The position numbers were made by a program, and so were the translations under genes. The notes below the pieces were generated by a model that was not told where the DNA came from, made no database searches, and saw nothing but the letters and a program-made list of their open reading frames with translations. From NCBI RefSeq assembly GCF_011745365.1, contig NW_024468919.1:124001-188000 (forward strand): a DNA stretch of 64,000 nucleotides. The letters are read 5' to 3'. The stretch is from Cryphonectria parasitica EP155 (lineage: Eukaryota; Ascomycota; Sordariomycetes; Diaporthales; Cryphonectriaceae). Shown here one piece after another: positions 12,037 to 23,688 of the stretch (within the stretch, counting starts at the first letter, position 1; each line of letters begins with the position of its first letter).

Positions 12037-14066
12037 TCAGGACATCGATTTTTCAGCCAATACCTCTCTCCTCCCCTCCCGCTCGCCTCTCCACTGCATT
12101 CCCCAGGTCCACTCCACTGCGACAAGGACACTCAATACTACAACCAGCAATGCCAGGCCAGAGAACGCCATGGCAGGGCCGACAAGCGCAATGAGCCTGT
12201 CCACAAAAGCCACCCCGATGGCCGCCATACTGCACCTCACCAAATTGTTCACGGCTGTACTGCCCGCCCCGCTACCAGGGTACAGGTCGGACACAAGTGT
12301 TGTGTTGATGGCAAACACGGCGTTGGAAGTCGCAGCGATCAGAAATTGGAGCACCAACGGCAACACAATCCAGGCCGGGCTCCTCGCTGCAGCGAGTCCA
12401 GACTCGGCCGGCGACAGTACGGTGAAACCAAAGAGACCTGTAGCAACGACGAATGACCCGGTCATCCAAGGAATGTGACGGAGGCGAGCGTGCTCGATGG
12501 GAAAATCCGGCGATAGGGATTTTCTCGTCTTGGAAGGGGGTGGTGCGTCCGGGTAGAGCTCTAGGTACCGCTTCTCGTAGCGGACAAAGTCTCGCGTCAT
12601 CATTTTGCCTGCAATGGTTGAGCCAGCAATGGTGCCTAGGCCTGTCGATGAGAAATTTGTCAGTGAAAAAGAATTGGAACCGAGTGGGGTACGTCCTCAG
12701 ATTGCGTTGACTCATTGCAGTCCAGCACCCCCTCCCCTACTCTCTATGCCCAACTGGGTCGCCAGACACATGCATGTGCCCCGATCTGAGTTGGGAGAAC
12801 TTAGAAACTGCCTTTGTGTTTCGAAATCCAACGTACCATTAGGCAAAAACGCCAATCCGAGAGTCAACTCGTTGAGGTCAAACCGTCGATCGAACAAATC
12901 CGTCGTGCTGGCAACAACCATGCTCCAGACAGTGTAGACCATGCCGCCAAAGATGAGGGTGACTAAGATGTCTTTCTCCAAAAGCATCTTCAATGGCCCG
13001 AGGAATGTCTCGGCAGTGACCTTGGGCGTCTGGGTACTGCTTTCTGGGTCTTCCATGTACTCGGGCTCTTTGAATTGGTGAATAATTGGTCGGTGAATGC
13101 CCGTGAGTCTCTTCGTGCCGTTGCCAGCAATGGCCCTGAGAGTTTCAGGGAGGAAGACAATGATGACAAGAAGCACGACACCGGAGATAATGGTCAGGAA
13201 AATGAAGATGGACCTGACCAGTAGTTGTTCAGCACGACATATACGATGTCTCAAGTCAACGAGAAATGAAGCGCTCATACCGGAAACCAAGAAAATTGCC
13301 CAATATCCCACCCAGGACAGGCCCGACGGCGATACTAAAATTTCGAACTAGAGAAGGTAAGCCAAGAGTTTGTTCTAGATTCCCGTGGGGTAGAGTAATG
13401 CGACCTACTGGCTTGATAAAATCCAATAAAAGCACCCCTCTCGAGGGGTGTAGCGATGTCTTGGATAACTCCGTTTCCTATCTTCTATCAGCTCAAGATC
13501 ATTTTCGAACCTTATTGTCTGCTTCTCATACCAATACTAACGGTCGAAGCACTGCCGGCTGACTGCAGACCACGGAACACTAGCAGTACAGCGAAATTCG
13601 GCGAGAAGCTCAACGCAATGTTCGCGAGGATATAGACGGAGAAAGAGCCTACGTATACCACACGGCGACCTAGCGTATCAGAAAGCGGTCCCCAGAACAG
13701 AGGAGATATGCCTTGGATGATCAGATAAGACGTGATCGTGAGAGAGACTTGACCCGTGCTCACATTCAGATCCTGGGCCACAAATCAGTTTCTCATAGGT
13801 CACATTTCGTCGGTATATGTACTCACTTCTGTGATGGCATCGAGAGCCGGAAAGTAAATATTTGAAGACAAGCCTGAGAAGAGGCCAGCAGCGCCAATGA
13901 TAGCCACAAGGTTCCACTTTTGTCTCTTATTGAAAATGTGGAATGGCGGTTCCTCTGGGACTTGTGATTCAGATACCATCAGTCCTGCAGGTGCTTTGTT
14001 ATTTGGCCCAGGGAGCCGGCCATCTTCTAGCTCTTTCGGCGTCACGAATAAGCTTTGCGAAGCCAT
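12037..14066 (-). CDS. MFS drug/proton antiporter, DHA1 type
   Basis: Predicted 532-aa twelve-helix exporter. Exons on the minus strand are 14066..13827, 13772..13532, 13477..13409, 13347..13281, 13213..12837 and 12641..12037. All five introns are GT-AG and frame-consistent. The soluble N-terminus precedes helix 1 (WNLVAIIGAAGLFSG). Loop 2-3 carries the MFS motif A form GPLSDTLGRR. The segment RNFSIAVGPVLGG around helix 5 resembles the antiporter motif of DHA1 exporters such as the fungal QDR group. A charged central loop between helices 6 and 7 follows LPETLR. The predicted role is proton-coupled export of small molecules at the plasma membrane; the substrate cannot be read. No biosynthetic backbone gene lies nearby, so there is no reason to tie it to a metabolite cluster. 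Confidence 0.85.
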
Positions 14067-15770
14067 GACTGAGATAGAACCCTCTTTGTGGAAACAGCCC
14101 GATGGTCGAAGAAATGGCGGGAGTCGGAGGTGATGTTGTCTTTCTCCTTATTTTTTTGATTTCGACGCTCCAGCCATGAGAGTGTTCATCAGACGTACGT
14201 TGAATAGAGAGAGGTATGCTAGACCTGATTTGTACAAAAGACGGAGTGTTTAGGATAGTCACAATATAAAACTTGACTTTGGAGTATTCAATGGACAGTT
14301 CAACAGAAACGGAAGCAAAACAGAAACGGAAGCGAGACAGAAACACAAATATATAAAGGTTGCAAAAGATCATTGAACATCAGCGAATCTTGCATAACAT
14401 AATGTATCATTGATGCCCAAGATCACGTTTGTGATTTTTTTGCTGCTGGCTTTGCGCACTGATATTGTGATCTTCTCCGCCTAGACAATAGGCCATAGCT
14501 TCCACACCCTTGTCCAACAATTAGTATTACCATCAGCCCAAAGCAATTAAGGGGCTGCCCAATAACTTAACAGAAAGTATAACTATTCAGAAAAACGCAC
14601 TGGTCTCTAGGTGAGAGACTCGTATCCATCTCCACCCGATAAATTCCTAAAAGGAGCCCGAGTCGATCCGGATTTTGGCACCATCGCCAAGAGTTGTGGA
14701 ATACGAACGCTCGACCTTTTGCAAATATCATTGGGCAGGATTTCTCGCGCCTGATAAGGATTTGCCACTGTGTTGAATTGCAGCGTGGCCTACGCAATTG
14801 CAGCATGGTCATCGTTTGACAAGTTTGCGGAAGAAAAGAAATTCTGGATTTAAACATGAATTCATAGGCCCGCCCATAAAACCATCGCCAAGCTACAGGG
14901 TCCCAGGCCTCGTGAAAAGCAAAAGCATATCAATATTTTATAACAAATCATTATTCACAATACTAATATATTATAATCAAAAATACTTAATTTTCTTTTT
15001 ATAATATAAGTACAATTTGTATTATCTTCTAGCTTTATAAACTTATAAGATTACAATGGTTAGTTTAATCTAATTAATTTTCTGTTAGATTAATTGTTAA
15101 ACTCTCTTATATCTAGATTTGTAATAACTCAATTTGATTAATTAAATCTCTTCAAATTTGTAAAATCTATTAAGGATCTAATAATGTTAAAATTAAGAAG
15201 CTTGTATTATGGTTATATACATAGTTTTTGTGACTGATTAACCAATGGTGGTATCTGTCTCTGTTAGAGATAAGTAGGGGCGCTTTGGCTCCCAGGCGAC
15301 ATTGTCGTGTCTTATCTTGGGCTCAAGTCTGACCAAACGCCGGTGGGAACGTACCATACTGAGTTTGTCATAATTTCTCATGCTAATACTATTGATTACT
15401 CGTCCCAGGGAACCCAATGGAACAAGGTCCCATGCTGTTGTCGCTGGATCTTTCGCCCTTTTGCTGGGCAGGTTATGACATGCACATTATCGTCCTTGGC
15501 TCCATTTATTCGGGACGACTATCAGATGAGTTGAGGCCTGGTGTTATTTGGATGTGTCTTGAGACACGATACGGGAGTCTTCACTTTCCATTTCTTCCCA
15601 TTGATTGATTTGATGCTGATAAGTATGCATTTTCAACATGAAGCTTCGCGGCAGGGATTGTCTATAACTGTCAAATTACAGCTTTGCTTTTTATAAGAAA
15701 AACAGAGTACTCTCAAGTTGCCAGCCTCGCCTTTAGGTTTACCAACTTATTTATGGAGCGTCTTGACCAT
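14067..15770. other. Intergenic region with AT-rich island
   Basis: No gene recognised. It holds the MFS promoter at its left side and the strongly AT-rich block described separately. ORFs near 15307-15608 look like chance frames. Confidence 0.45.
14930..15240. repeat. AT-rich island, possible degraded repeat
   Basis: About 310 bp made almost only of A and T, rich in TAAT, ATTA and TTATAA words, with sharp borders against normal-composition flanks. No open frame or inverted repeat is visible. Such islands in RIP-active ascomycetes are usually eroded transposons, which is an inference here. Confidence 0.5.
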
Positions 15771-16781
15771 TTATGGTATGTCACTTGTTGATGCTAACTC
15801 ACTTATTCCAAGAATTGCTACACTCCGGTAGCACAGCTTTTGAATGTGCGAAAAGAAGAGATCACTCCGTTCTTGACATGTTTTCCACCGAGAAGGTCTG
15901 GATACTGCTGATGAACAATTTGTGAGGGCCACTGACTCATTGGCTCCCAATATCGCCACGCACCCTGAATCTAGATAGCTTCGCTTAGCCGGGTTTTTCC
16001 CTCCGTTTTTTCTTCTTCTTCTTCCCTTGCTGATTTTCCTAACTTTCTGATGCGCGTTCAATACACTCATTTCCATAAGGAATCCCCTTTGATTCATGTA
16101 CTGGATCTTCCAATCCCGACACTCGATAGCCCAGGCATCCTCCAATGCCCTCTTCTTTATCTCCCGGCGGAATGGATCCTCGTCAAACACCAGGGTGACA
16201 GACCGAAGCCCACAGTAGACATCGAGGAACCCCACCATCCCAGGCACCGACTCCTTTCGCCAAAGGCTGTCAGCCATCAGCACGTTTTCCACCATATCAA
16301 TTCGAGAGCCGTAAATTTGATGCAACCCGCTTTTAATAATATCCAGGCTATCGATGATATCAAGGGCAAACCAAATAACATCTAGATGTGGATTTAGATA
16401 AAGCGAGGAGCTGCTGGGGTAGCCGGAATGCTCAAAGTAGACATAGGTCTTCATCGTATGCACCCGGGATTCATGACATATGTAAAGCGTGGTTGGCGCA
16501 CTGGCGTTGTCATCATCGGGTTCAAGGGTTCAGTCTCCAGATCTCCATATATAGAAACATCCGGTCACACTCGCCATTGTGACCAAGTACAGATAAGACG
16601 AAGTCCCATCACTGGCAGATCTTTGTTTAGGCGAGCAGCCTCTATAACGCGAGCGTTGGGCCAGCTTAGCTCCCAGATCATGAGTCGTAGCTCCATAGGA
16701 AGAAGTGGAAATCTAGACTCATTAGATGTACCAGTAAGTCACTTTGCAGAAGTTACGCTACCTGCCTGCTCACTGTTCCAT
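15771..16781 (-). CDS. 2EXR-domain protein
   Basis: Predicted 293 aa. Exons on the minus strand are 16781..16774 (an 8-nt first exon), 16712..16569 and 16500..15771, together 882 nt. The N-terminal 2EXR signature is visible: FPLLPMELRLMIWE, later YICHESR followed by a Tyr-rich stretch and a ...LNPHLDVIWF segment. Exon 2 is joined to exon 3 by a GTGACC...GCCAG intron. The microexon is inferred because no in-frame ATG precedes FPLLPM, while ATGGAACA|GTGAGC and TCTAG|A give an exact join. 2EXR proteins form large fungus-specific families of unknown function related to F-box-like sequences. A Lys/Arg tract in the C-terminal third (RRRRK) could be a nuclear signal. If the microexon is wrong the gene may be truncated. 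Confidence 0.65.
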
Positions 16782-16918
16782 TTTGATAGAGCCTTATAGC
16801 CCTCAAGATTCCTTGCAAAAAGCCCAGTCTTGTAATGTTAGCTCGAGACGGAAGAAGCTAAGTTAAGATCTTGTAGTCATGGCCCCATCAACATGACCAC
16901 GGATGGTCGCATACATTG

Positions 16919-17227
16919 ATGGACCAGCAAGTGGAAGCAACACATCAAGCACGCCGAAGCAGTTGCGCATATTTCCAAGGTCGCGAGCTGTCCGAGGCCG
17001 AGAAAACCGAAGCGAACTTCGATAGGGGCTATGTGGCCCCTGCGATGCTGGCGAGGAGGGTCACCAGTCAGGATGTTTTGTATTTGGTGATAGGCAATCT
17101 ACCGACTGAGAAGGATGTTGAAGACGCGAAGAGGCAGATGGAAAGTACCCAGTCTGGGAAGGAAAAGCAAACAAGATTGGGTGCCCTAGTGAATCAGCAT
17201 GAAAGACTTCGCATTATTTTGGATTGA
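16919..17227 (+). CDS. Small hypothetical ORF
   Basis: A 102-codon frame starting with ATG and rich in Glu, Gln and Arg, with a possible helical C-terminal half. No domain, signal peptide or clear promoter is seen. It may be a chance frame or a remnant, and I do not assign a function. Confidence 0.25.
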   Translation: MDQQVEATHQARRSSCAYFQGRELSEAEKTEANFDRGYVAPAMLARRVTSQDVLYLVIGNLPTEKDVEDAKRQMESTQSGKEKQTRLGALVNQHERLRIILD

Positions 17228-18292
17228 CATCTGATGCTGCTGGCTGGGAGTCTCAACTTCTTGCGCCCGAAAAGCGCCCAGAGGCTATACATTCTTAACA
17301 TAGCGTTTCAATGTTCAAAGTATATGAAGACAATTGTTTGACTTCCGCCTCGACAACTAGCTTTCGGACTTCCCTGGGTGAAGAGCGCAAATTTCCGAGT
17401 CTCTCGTTGAGTAGCAACCAATCAGCCAAAATCACAAAATCCCGCACTTCATGCTTCGACATCACGGGCGAATCTCGTATTGTGGGGCTGCCCTCCGGGT
17501 ATTGAATTGTGGTGCTTGCTTGATCATGTATTCTGTAGCTTTTCGAGTTGCGTGTTTAACGGATCACAATATCACACTTCTTTTCTAAACGGGTGACAAC
17601 TAACCTACATATATAAGGCCCACTTGCTAGTCTCTCTCGATTGACACAAAAGCTAGTACATAGTATATGAAAACTTGAACGGGATTTGGATACAGAAAGA
17701 CCCGGTGAAAAGTGGATACAACCACATCGTCTCCAGATTGTCCCTCAATTTCCCCTGATAATGCCCCCATCGCCACCTCCATATCTCTCCATTGTGGTCC
17801 CATATCCACTTCTACTTTCCAGCACACCACCGAACCCGCCTTTGACCGCGCGGGGCCCACCCCATGGGGCGCCGACCAGGACAGAGAATTCAGGCATGTA
17901 GTCTAAGCCGAACTAACATTTTGTCGGATGACGAAGACGCGTGGAGACTCAGTCGCGATCTATTTCCTTTTTGCGCTTGACATCCCTTGGCAATGGATAC
18001 TGCTAGTCACGATGCGGCCTGGCAATATCAACCACGGTTGCACGGTACCTGCTTTAAATCCGATGGACCGAGAATTAGCCGTTGTCACAAGGATTTGCCA
18101 TGGCCGGTTCATAAGCAAGGAAGAATCACTAACAGCCCTGCTGCTGGCAACAGGACGGCGGTGCGGTGATGTGGGGCCTGATGTTGTCGTCGCCTTTATA
18201 ACAACCTCGACAATTCCTGCTGGCTGAAGGAGCGAGCACCTGTCGTTCATCAACATCTCAGTCTTGTGATCCAGCGCCGTCTCTTTCCCATC
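17228..18292. other. Intergenic/promoter of tannase gene
   Basis: No gene recognised. The right part is presumably the promoter and leader of the tannase-family gene. I see no convincing operator. Confidence 0.4.
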
Positions 18293-20026
18293 ATGTCTCT
18301 GGCACGCGTAAAGGGCGCCGTCACGGCCGCCGCCGCAGTCCTCTTCACCGCTGTACAGTCTGCCTCGCTCGAAGATGTCTGTGACTCTGCCTACGTCGAA
18401 TCTCGGCTGCCCGCCAGCGATTTCATCATGGGTATCACTATCGATCCCCTGTCCATCACGACCAACCTGACGTTCGGTTACACGGCCGACTTTGAGTGGT
18501 ATCCTACCACCACTATCGACTACTGTAACCTCACTTTTGCCTACTCCCATAATGGCATTGCTGGCGATCAGGTTCACGTCTCATATTGGCTACCCGCGCC
18601 ATCCGACTTCAAGAACCGCTACCTTTCCACTGGTGGTGGTGGCTTTGCTATCAACTCGGGCACCGAATACATCCCCAACGGCATTATTAACGGCGCTGTC
18701 TCGGGCATCACGGACGGCGGTTTCGGTTCCTTTGACACGGAACTGGACGCTGCGTTTCTTCTGGACAATGGCACGGTGAACTGGGAGGCAGCGTACATGT
18801 TTGGCTACCAGGCTCATCACGAACTGGCTCTGCTTGGCAAGGAGCTGACCAAGAACTTGTACAACGTCTCATCTGGCACCAAGATCTATTCTTACTACCA
18901 AGGCTGCTCTGAAGGTGGCCGAGAAGGATGGAGCCAAGTCCAGCGTTTCGCCGACCAGTTCGACGGCACTGTTATGGGCGCACCTGCTTTCCGTTATGGC
19001 CAGCAACAGGTCAACCACTTGACCAGCAATATCATCCAGCAAACGCTAGGTTACTTTCCTCCTACCTGCGAGCTGGAAAAGATTGCCAATCTTACTATGG
19101 AAGCTTGTGACGGCTTGGATGGCCGCGTCGATGGCATTGTCTCCCGCTCCGACCTCTGTCTTCTCCACTTTGATGTCAACAGTACCATCGGAACTCCCTA
19201 CTCGTGCGGCGTCAACACCAATGACGCTTTTGGCTCCATCCCCCACATTGCGCAGAACGGAACAGTGACTGCTGAGGGAGCTGCAGTTGCCGCCGCCATC
19301 TGGGCCGGACTGCACGACTCCGAGGGCCGTCTCGTCTACATCAGCTACCAGCCCGGCACTATCTTCTACGACGGCATTACGGAGTTCGACGAGACTACGG
19401 GCGAGTGGGAGCCTGTTGTCAGCACCTTGGGTGGTCCCTGGGTGGCCGAGTTCCTTCAGCTGCGCGACGCCGACTCGATCAGCCTCGACGAACTGTCCAA
19501 CTATACCGTGGATACGCTGAAGGATCTCATGATCTTTGGCATGAACAAGTACGCCGATTCTCTGCAGACTACGTACCCGGACCTCAGCGACTTCCAGGAC
19601 GCCGGCAAGAAGGTGATCCACTTGCACGGCGAGCAGGATTTTTCAATCCCGACGGGCTCGTCCGTGCATTACTACGAATCAGTCCGTAGCGTCATGTACG
19701 GTGACCTAGGGTATAATGAGAGCGTGGCGGCCCTCGATGAGTTCTATCGTCTCTTCCTCATCCCCGGCGCCGCCCACTGTAGTTCAAACGACTTCCAGCC
19801 CAATGCTGCCTGGCCCGAGTCGACGCTGTCCACTATCATTGAGTGGGTTGAGAATGGCGTCGCCCCAGCCACGCTCAACGGCACCGGTCTGATCGATCAG
19901 ATCTGCCGCTGGCCTCTGCGCCCGCTATGGTCCAACAATGGCACCTCGTTCGAATGCGTTTACGACCAGGAATCTTTGGACACCTGGAAGTACGATTTCA
20001 ACGCATACAAATTGCCGCTTTACTAA
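18293..20026 (+). CDS. Secreted tannase / feruloyl esterase family enzyme
   Basis: A single-exon protein of 577 aa. It is predicted to be secreted: a hydrophobic leader (residues 1-23, ending AVQSA) precedes the mature start near SLEDVC. It belongs to the tannase/feruloyl esterase alpha/beta-hydrolase family, which cleaves ester bonds of plant phenolics such as gallate or ferulate esters. The nucleophile motif is GCSEGG, with Ser206 preceded by Cys205. The acid is Asp449 in GEQDFSIP. The base is His495 followed by Cys496 in GAAHCSS, matching the family's CS-D-HC arrangement in which the two Cys form a disulfide. A calcium-site-like loop CDGLDGRVDG lies at residues 272-281. Several NxS/T sites support secretion. 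The frame opens at a GTG upstream (18266), but the ATG at 18293 gives the signal peptide. Exact substrate cannot be decided. Confidence 0.9.
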   Translation: MSLARVKGAVTAAAAVLFTAVQSASLEDVCDSAYVESRLPASDFIMGITIDPLSITTNLTFGYTADFEWYPTTTIDYCNLTFAYSHNGIAGDQVHVSYWLPAPSDFKNRYLSTGGGGFAINSGTEYIPNGIINGAVSGITDGGFGSFDTELDAAFLLDNGTVNWEAAYMFGYQAHHELALLGKELTKNLYNVSSGTKIYSYYQGCSEGGREGWSQVQRFADQFDGTVMGAPAFRYGQQQVNHLTSNIIQQTLGYFPPTCELEKIANLTMEACDGLDGRVDGIVSRSDLCLLHFDVNSTIGTPYSCGVNTNDAFGSIPHIAQNGTVTAEGAAVAAAIWAGLHDSEGRLVYISYQPGTIFYDGITEFDETTGEWEPVVSTLGGPWVAEFLQLRDADSISLDELSNYTVDTLKDLMIFGMNKYADSLQTTYPDLSDFQDAGKKVIHLHGEQDFSIPTGSSVHYYESVRSVMYGDLGYNESVAALDEFYRLFLIPGAAHCSSNDFQPNAAWPESTLSTIIEWVENGVAPATLNGTGLIDQICRWPLRPLWSNNGTSFECVYDQESLDTWKYDFNAYKLPLY

Positions 20027-21509
20027 ACCTTTCGGTATATATTGGCGTCGTTATTTTGGTGGTCCGAAATGGGCACACGGATTTATTTCTCTAGAATTAA
20101 TACAGTGACTGTTTATTACGCAGCGTGTCGAGTCATTTGATAATATGATTTGTATACCTTTGAGCCGTGACAAACGCTTGATCTGGCTGCCTAGATCACA
20201 ACCGTTTCTATACTGCCTCACCAAAGTTATCTGATCGATCCTGGTTGTTCAATACGCTACGTGATTTCACTTGGACTCAACGAGATTAGGTACATTGCGC
20301 TTCGCCCAGAAACAGCATCAACGGGCAGGGTTAGCAAACTCGAATTCGACTTGATCGCTATAAAAGCTATACAGCTCAGGAGAGACAAGCTCATGTCTAC
20401 TTTTTCTAGCTGATTCAAAGAGCACGAAATGTAGCTTGTTGGCACTGCTTTCGGAAGGGATCTGTAACCCACTTGGAGGCTTGGCAAAGTCCAGCGCAGC
20501 AGCAGCCGCCGCCATGTACTGTAACTACAATGTACCGTAGCAATGCTGACGGGCCGGCCCACTGAGCCTGCAGTGCCACAGTGCCTGCTTACCTCGAGCC
20601 GTGCAGCTGGGACGTTTGGTCCTTCTACCCCCTAATCCCTCATGCAACCGATAGTAATCCTACTAGCATGGCTACTCACTTTAGTAAACGCCCAAGCAGG
20701 CCTTTGCAGTAACCTCACCTAGCTCAGGCTTAAGGCCTTTCTCCTCCTCCTTCTTGTTTCCTAGTCGGTCTTCAACTTATATCTGGCGTAGTGAAGTGTC
20801 TTCAGGGGGAATTTCCTGCAATTTTTCATTGACAAGAACTTCAAGTACCATGTTCTAGGAGGTGCCGGTAAGAACGGGCAAGCCAAGTACGTCCAAGTCC
20901 GCAATGTTGATGATAATTACGTTGTTGCTTTTTATTTTGTCCAAAGACGCTACTGAGTATCAGCACAAAATACGTCCCTACTTTAACCCTCTGAACATTT
21001 CCACAGGCCCTCTCCCCCCTCTTTTCATGCTCAATAACATCCCACTTCCAATCTCGAGCGTGTAAAACGCACGTCGCCTTCTACTGCATTCCACAGACAA
21101 ATCAGCCCAGATTAGAGCTAGGAGAGAGAGATAAAGGTATTCCCCTATGGCCCATACCTTCGTCTTCTCTAAGGAATTTCTGATTAGGTCTATCGAGGAC
21201 GAAAAATTTCGTAGAATAGCGGCGTCTCTGTGTAAGCTAGTCCTTCTCACTGCCTCAAGAGGCTTCCTAGTAAGATCTGTTGAGCACGTTGAAAGTATCT
21301 CAAGGCACATATATACACACGGAGAGAGGCAGCATCCTTGAGACCAGTTTTTGTACTAGTAAGGAGAACTTCTAGGAGATTACTCAAGGGAAGGCATCCA
21401 TTATGCCCTGTGCTTACGCCTTCCCTTCGAGAAAATGGCCTAGAAAATGGCCTACGACAGTTTCGTTTGTTCAATTTGTTGTATTCGTCACTAGCTCCAG
21501 ACAATCTTT
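20027..21509. other. Gene-free flank of the transposon insertion
   Basis: No gene recognised. From about 20860 onward the sequence is moderately AT-rich and stop-rich and may be old repeat material, but I could not identify a family. Confidence 0.4.
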
Positions 21510-21511
21510 TA

Positions 21512-21570
21512 AGTCAAAGGGGGGGGTTTCCGCCCATCCGTAGTTTCCGCCCACCCTGGTCAGCCACACC
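21512..21570 (+). repeat. Left terminal inverted repeat
   Basis: 59 bp, beginning AGTCAAAGG, with a run of eight G and two copies of TTTCCGCCCA spaced 18 bp apart. It is identical to the reverse complement of the right end. Confidence 0.93.
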
Positions 21571-21610
21571 ACATATATACACATATATATATATTGATTA
21601 GTTTTACATA

Positions 21611-23218
21611 CTATTCGCTCACCACGATGCAATCCTCTTCATCAGTAACTAATTCGATATCGTTCTCTTCATTCTGACTATTCTCATCTTGATTGATCGC
21701 TATTTGGGCCTTCTGTATAGCCTTAATATCTGCAAACTTCGAATTCGGGCTTATATCAACTTTCCTTCTTTTAGTAGGCCTCATAGCCTCAACTTGCTTT
21801 TCCAATGCCTTATTTCTTTCCAAGGCTTGAGCAAACTCTATATCCTTCTCGCTATATACTTTCTTTATCTTTCTGAATAGTAGATATTGCTCTGGTACTG
21901 ATAAAAGATGGTTCCGGTTCTGTAGTAGCTGTTAGTATAGTTGTTTAGCCTTTCGAGGAGTTGAAAAGGAAGCTGGCTAGCGTGAGGAAGCTTTGGGGAG
22001 TAGCTGAGGTGCTGTTGATCGTGCTAAGCCTGAATTTGACTGAGTTTGAAGGTATGGTTAGCTGTTTTCAAGGAGAAGAGGGCTCAAGAGTGGTTTGGAT
22101 AGCCTGAGAGGCTACAGACTAGTTGCTTTTCATCCAGATCTGATATTCTAGCTTGAAAGACCTTTCATACGAGCCTGGCAATAGTACTCGAGGAAAGTTC
22201 GCTTGCTAAAGACTGTTGAATCTCTCCATTGGTTCTCAAAGCTGACTTTCGTTCTATAGGCTTGTTTGAGAAACGAGAAGACTCCGAGATTAAGGGATTG
22301 AAGTATATAAGAGGTATGAGAAGGTAAATAGATCAACAGAATATTGTATTGATAGCATTGCTATATAAACTCCTCAGTTGTATAGCTGCTGTAGCTATCT
22401 AAGATTAATAGTCTAGCTTCTAAGGGGTTTGCTGGCTAGCTGCTTGGGATGAAGATCTTTTCCAGCTACTCGAGAGCTATTGCATTATTTGTTTATCTGT
22501 TTTGAATAGCTGTAAACTTTTAGCTATCAAAAGGCTGTAAAAGAAGAGGAAACTATTGCTATTGGACTGTTTTTCTCTTGAAGATAATCAAAGGAAAGAG
22601 GTAAGCATCTATAGCAGAGATATACTCGAGGAAAGAGATCCAGGCTCTTGATCCAGACTCTTTCTTTTGAATTGAACATAAGGAAGAGCTACTAAGAACT
22701 AATCCATTTGCTCCTTAGCCCTCTAATATCCCAGCTTCATCCATATTTCATCAATTAGCTAGCTTAATAGCTTAGATCTGAGAAAGATTAAAGAGATGAA
22801 ACCAAGGCTGTATTACCTCTATTATTACGCTATTAGTTCGAGCTGAAGCAATCCTCCTCATCCTCCGAACCCTTATCTCTGGATTTCTCTTCAAAAAAGC
22901 ACCAGTCCACTTGATACCAAGAGGTTGATCATCACCATAAATATGAAGAATCTTCTAAGCAAAGTATCTTAGCTCTGAATAGCTTAGTAGAAGCTCGAAG
23001 CTTTCCTGAACAAGAATACATTCAACTAGCTTCCTTTCTTGAGGAATTGAAAGCCTTTGCTGGTTTTCGTAAGCTGTTTTATGTAGTATTGCTCCTTCTA
23101 AACGATCTCGGAGTGTAGTCCTTGGAATGCACTATTGCCTCGAGGCTTTTCGTTGAGACAGGCCGTTTCTAACAGCTTCGATAGCCTGATCTAGCTCAAA
23201 TTCAGAGTATAGCTTCAT
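21611..23218 (-). pseudogene. RIP-degraded Fot1/pogo transposase
   Basis: Translating the minus strand from the ATG at 23218 gives a recognisable transposase of about 535 codons. The N-terminal HTH region includes MKLYSEFELDQAIEAV and PRTTLRDRL, followed by a CENP-B-like part. Further on are an NMDEAG-type DDE motif and YLPSHTSYILQSLNLGVFS, which matches the family's HTSHLLQPLDVG region. A Lys/Arg-rich C-terminus (PTKRRKVD) ends at 21611. At least six in-frame stops interrupt it, mainly TAG/TAA/TGA at positions where Trp or Gln is expected. That implies C-to-T changes on both strands, as RIP produces. Frame register is otherwise kept, so decay is by substitution rather than indel. The LTR element is inserted 43 bp upstream of this ATG. 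Confidence 0.85.
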
Positions 23219-23260
23219 GATGATTATATGAGGATTTGCTGAAAAGATGAAGTTGTTTGG

Positions 23261-23474
23261 TGTCAGGGCCGATTGTGCCAGCAAGGCTCAGGGCCAGCTA
23301 AGCCAGCTGGATTACGGATGACTAAGCAATATGCAGCTATAAAGCGGCTTTCTAGCCACGTCAGCACTGCTGAGCAGAACTTAGCTCCTTAGGCCTCAAT
23401 GTTATTCTGGTTGTATACCCCTGAAAGAGAGAAAAGACCTCGCCACATTGCCTTTGCAATCTTTCTACCTGACA
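23261..23474 (+). repeat. Left LTR
   Basis: 214 bp with TGT...ACA ends, preceded by TTTGG. It differs from the right LTR at about three transition sites, near the GCAGC/GCGGC word and near the 3' end. Confidence 0.9.
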
Positions 23475-23598
23475 GTTTGAGGCCTGGCTCTTTTAAAGGA
23501 GGCAATCCGGCGAGGCTTTCTATCTTTTTTTTTCTTCCCTAGGAGCAGCGCTAATACTGAGCAGGAGCAGAGCAAACGATCAGATCACTATTCTTTTC

Positions 23599-23682
23599 GA
23601 ACTTTCGAGCTTTTGATCTTCGAGCTTTTAACCTTCGAGCTTTTGACCTTCGAGCCTTCGATTTTTGAGCTTTCGAGCCTTG
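23599..23682 (+). repeat. Short tandem array, about 17-18 bp unit
   Basis: Repeats of the word CTTCGAGCTTTTGA and its variants follow each other immediately downstream of the left LTR. About five imperfect copies. Confidence 0.7.
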
Positions 23683-23688
23683 AATATA

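Noticed and set aside
12037..20026. Secondary-metabolite gene cluster around the MFS exporter
   Set aside because: No polyketide synthase, peptide synthetase, terpene cyclase or other backbone gene is present.
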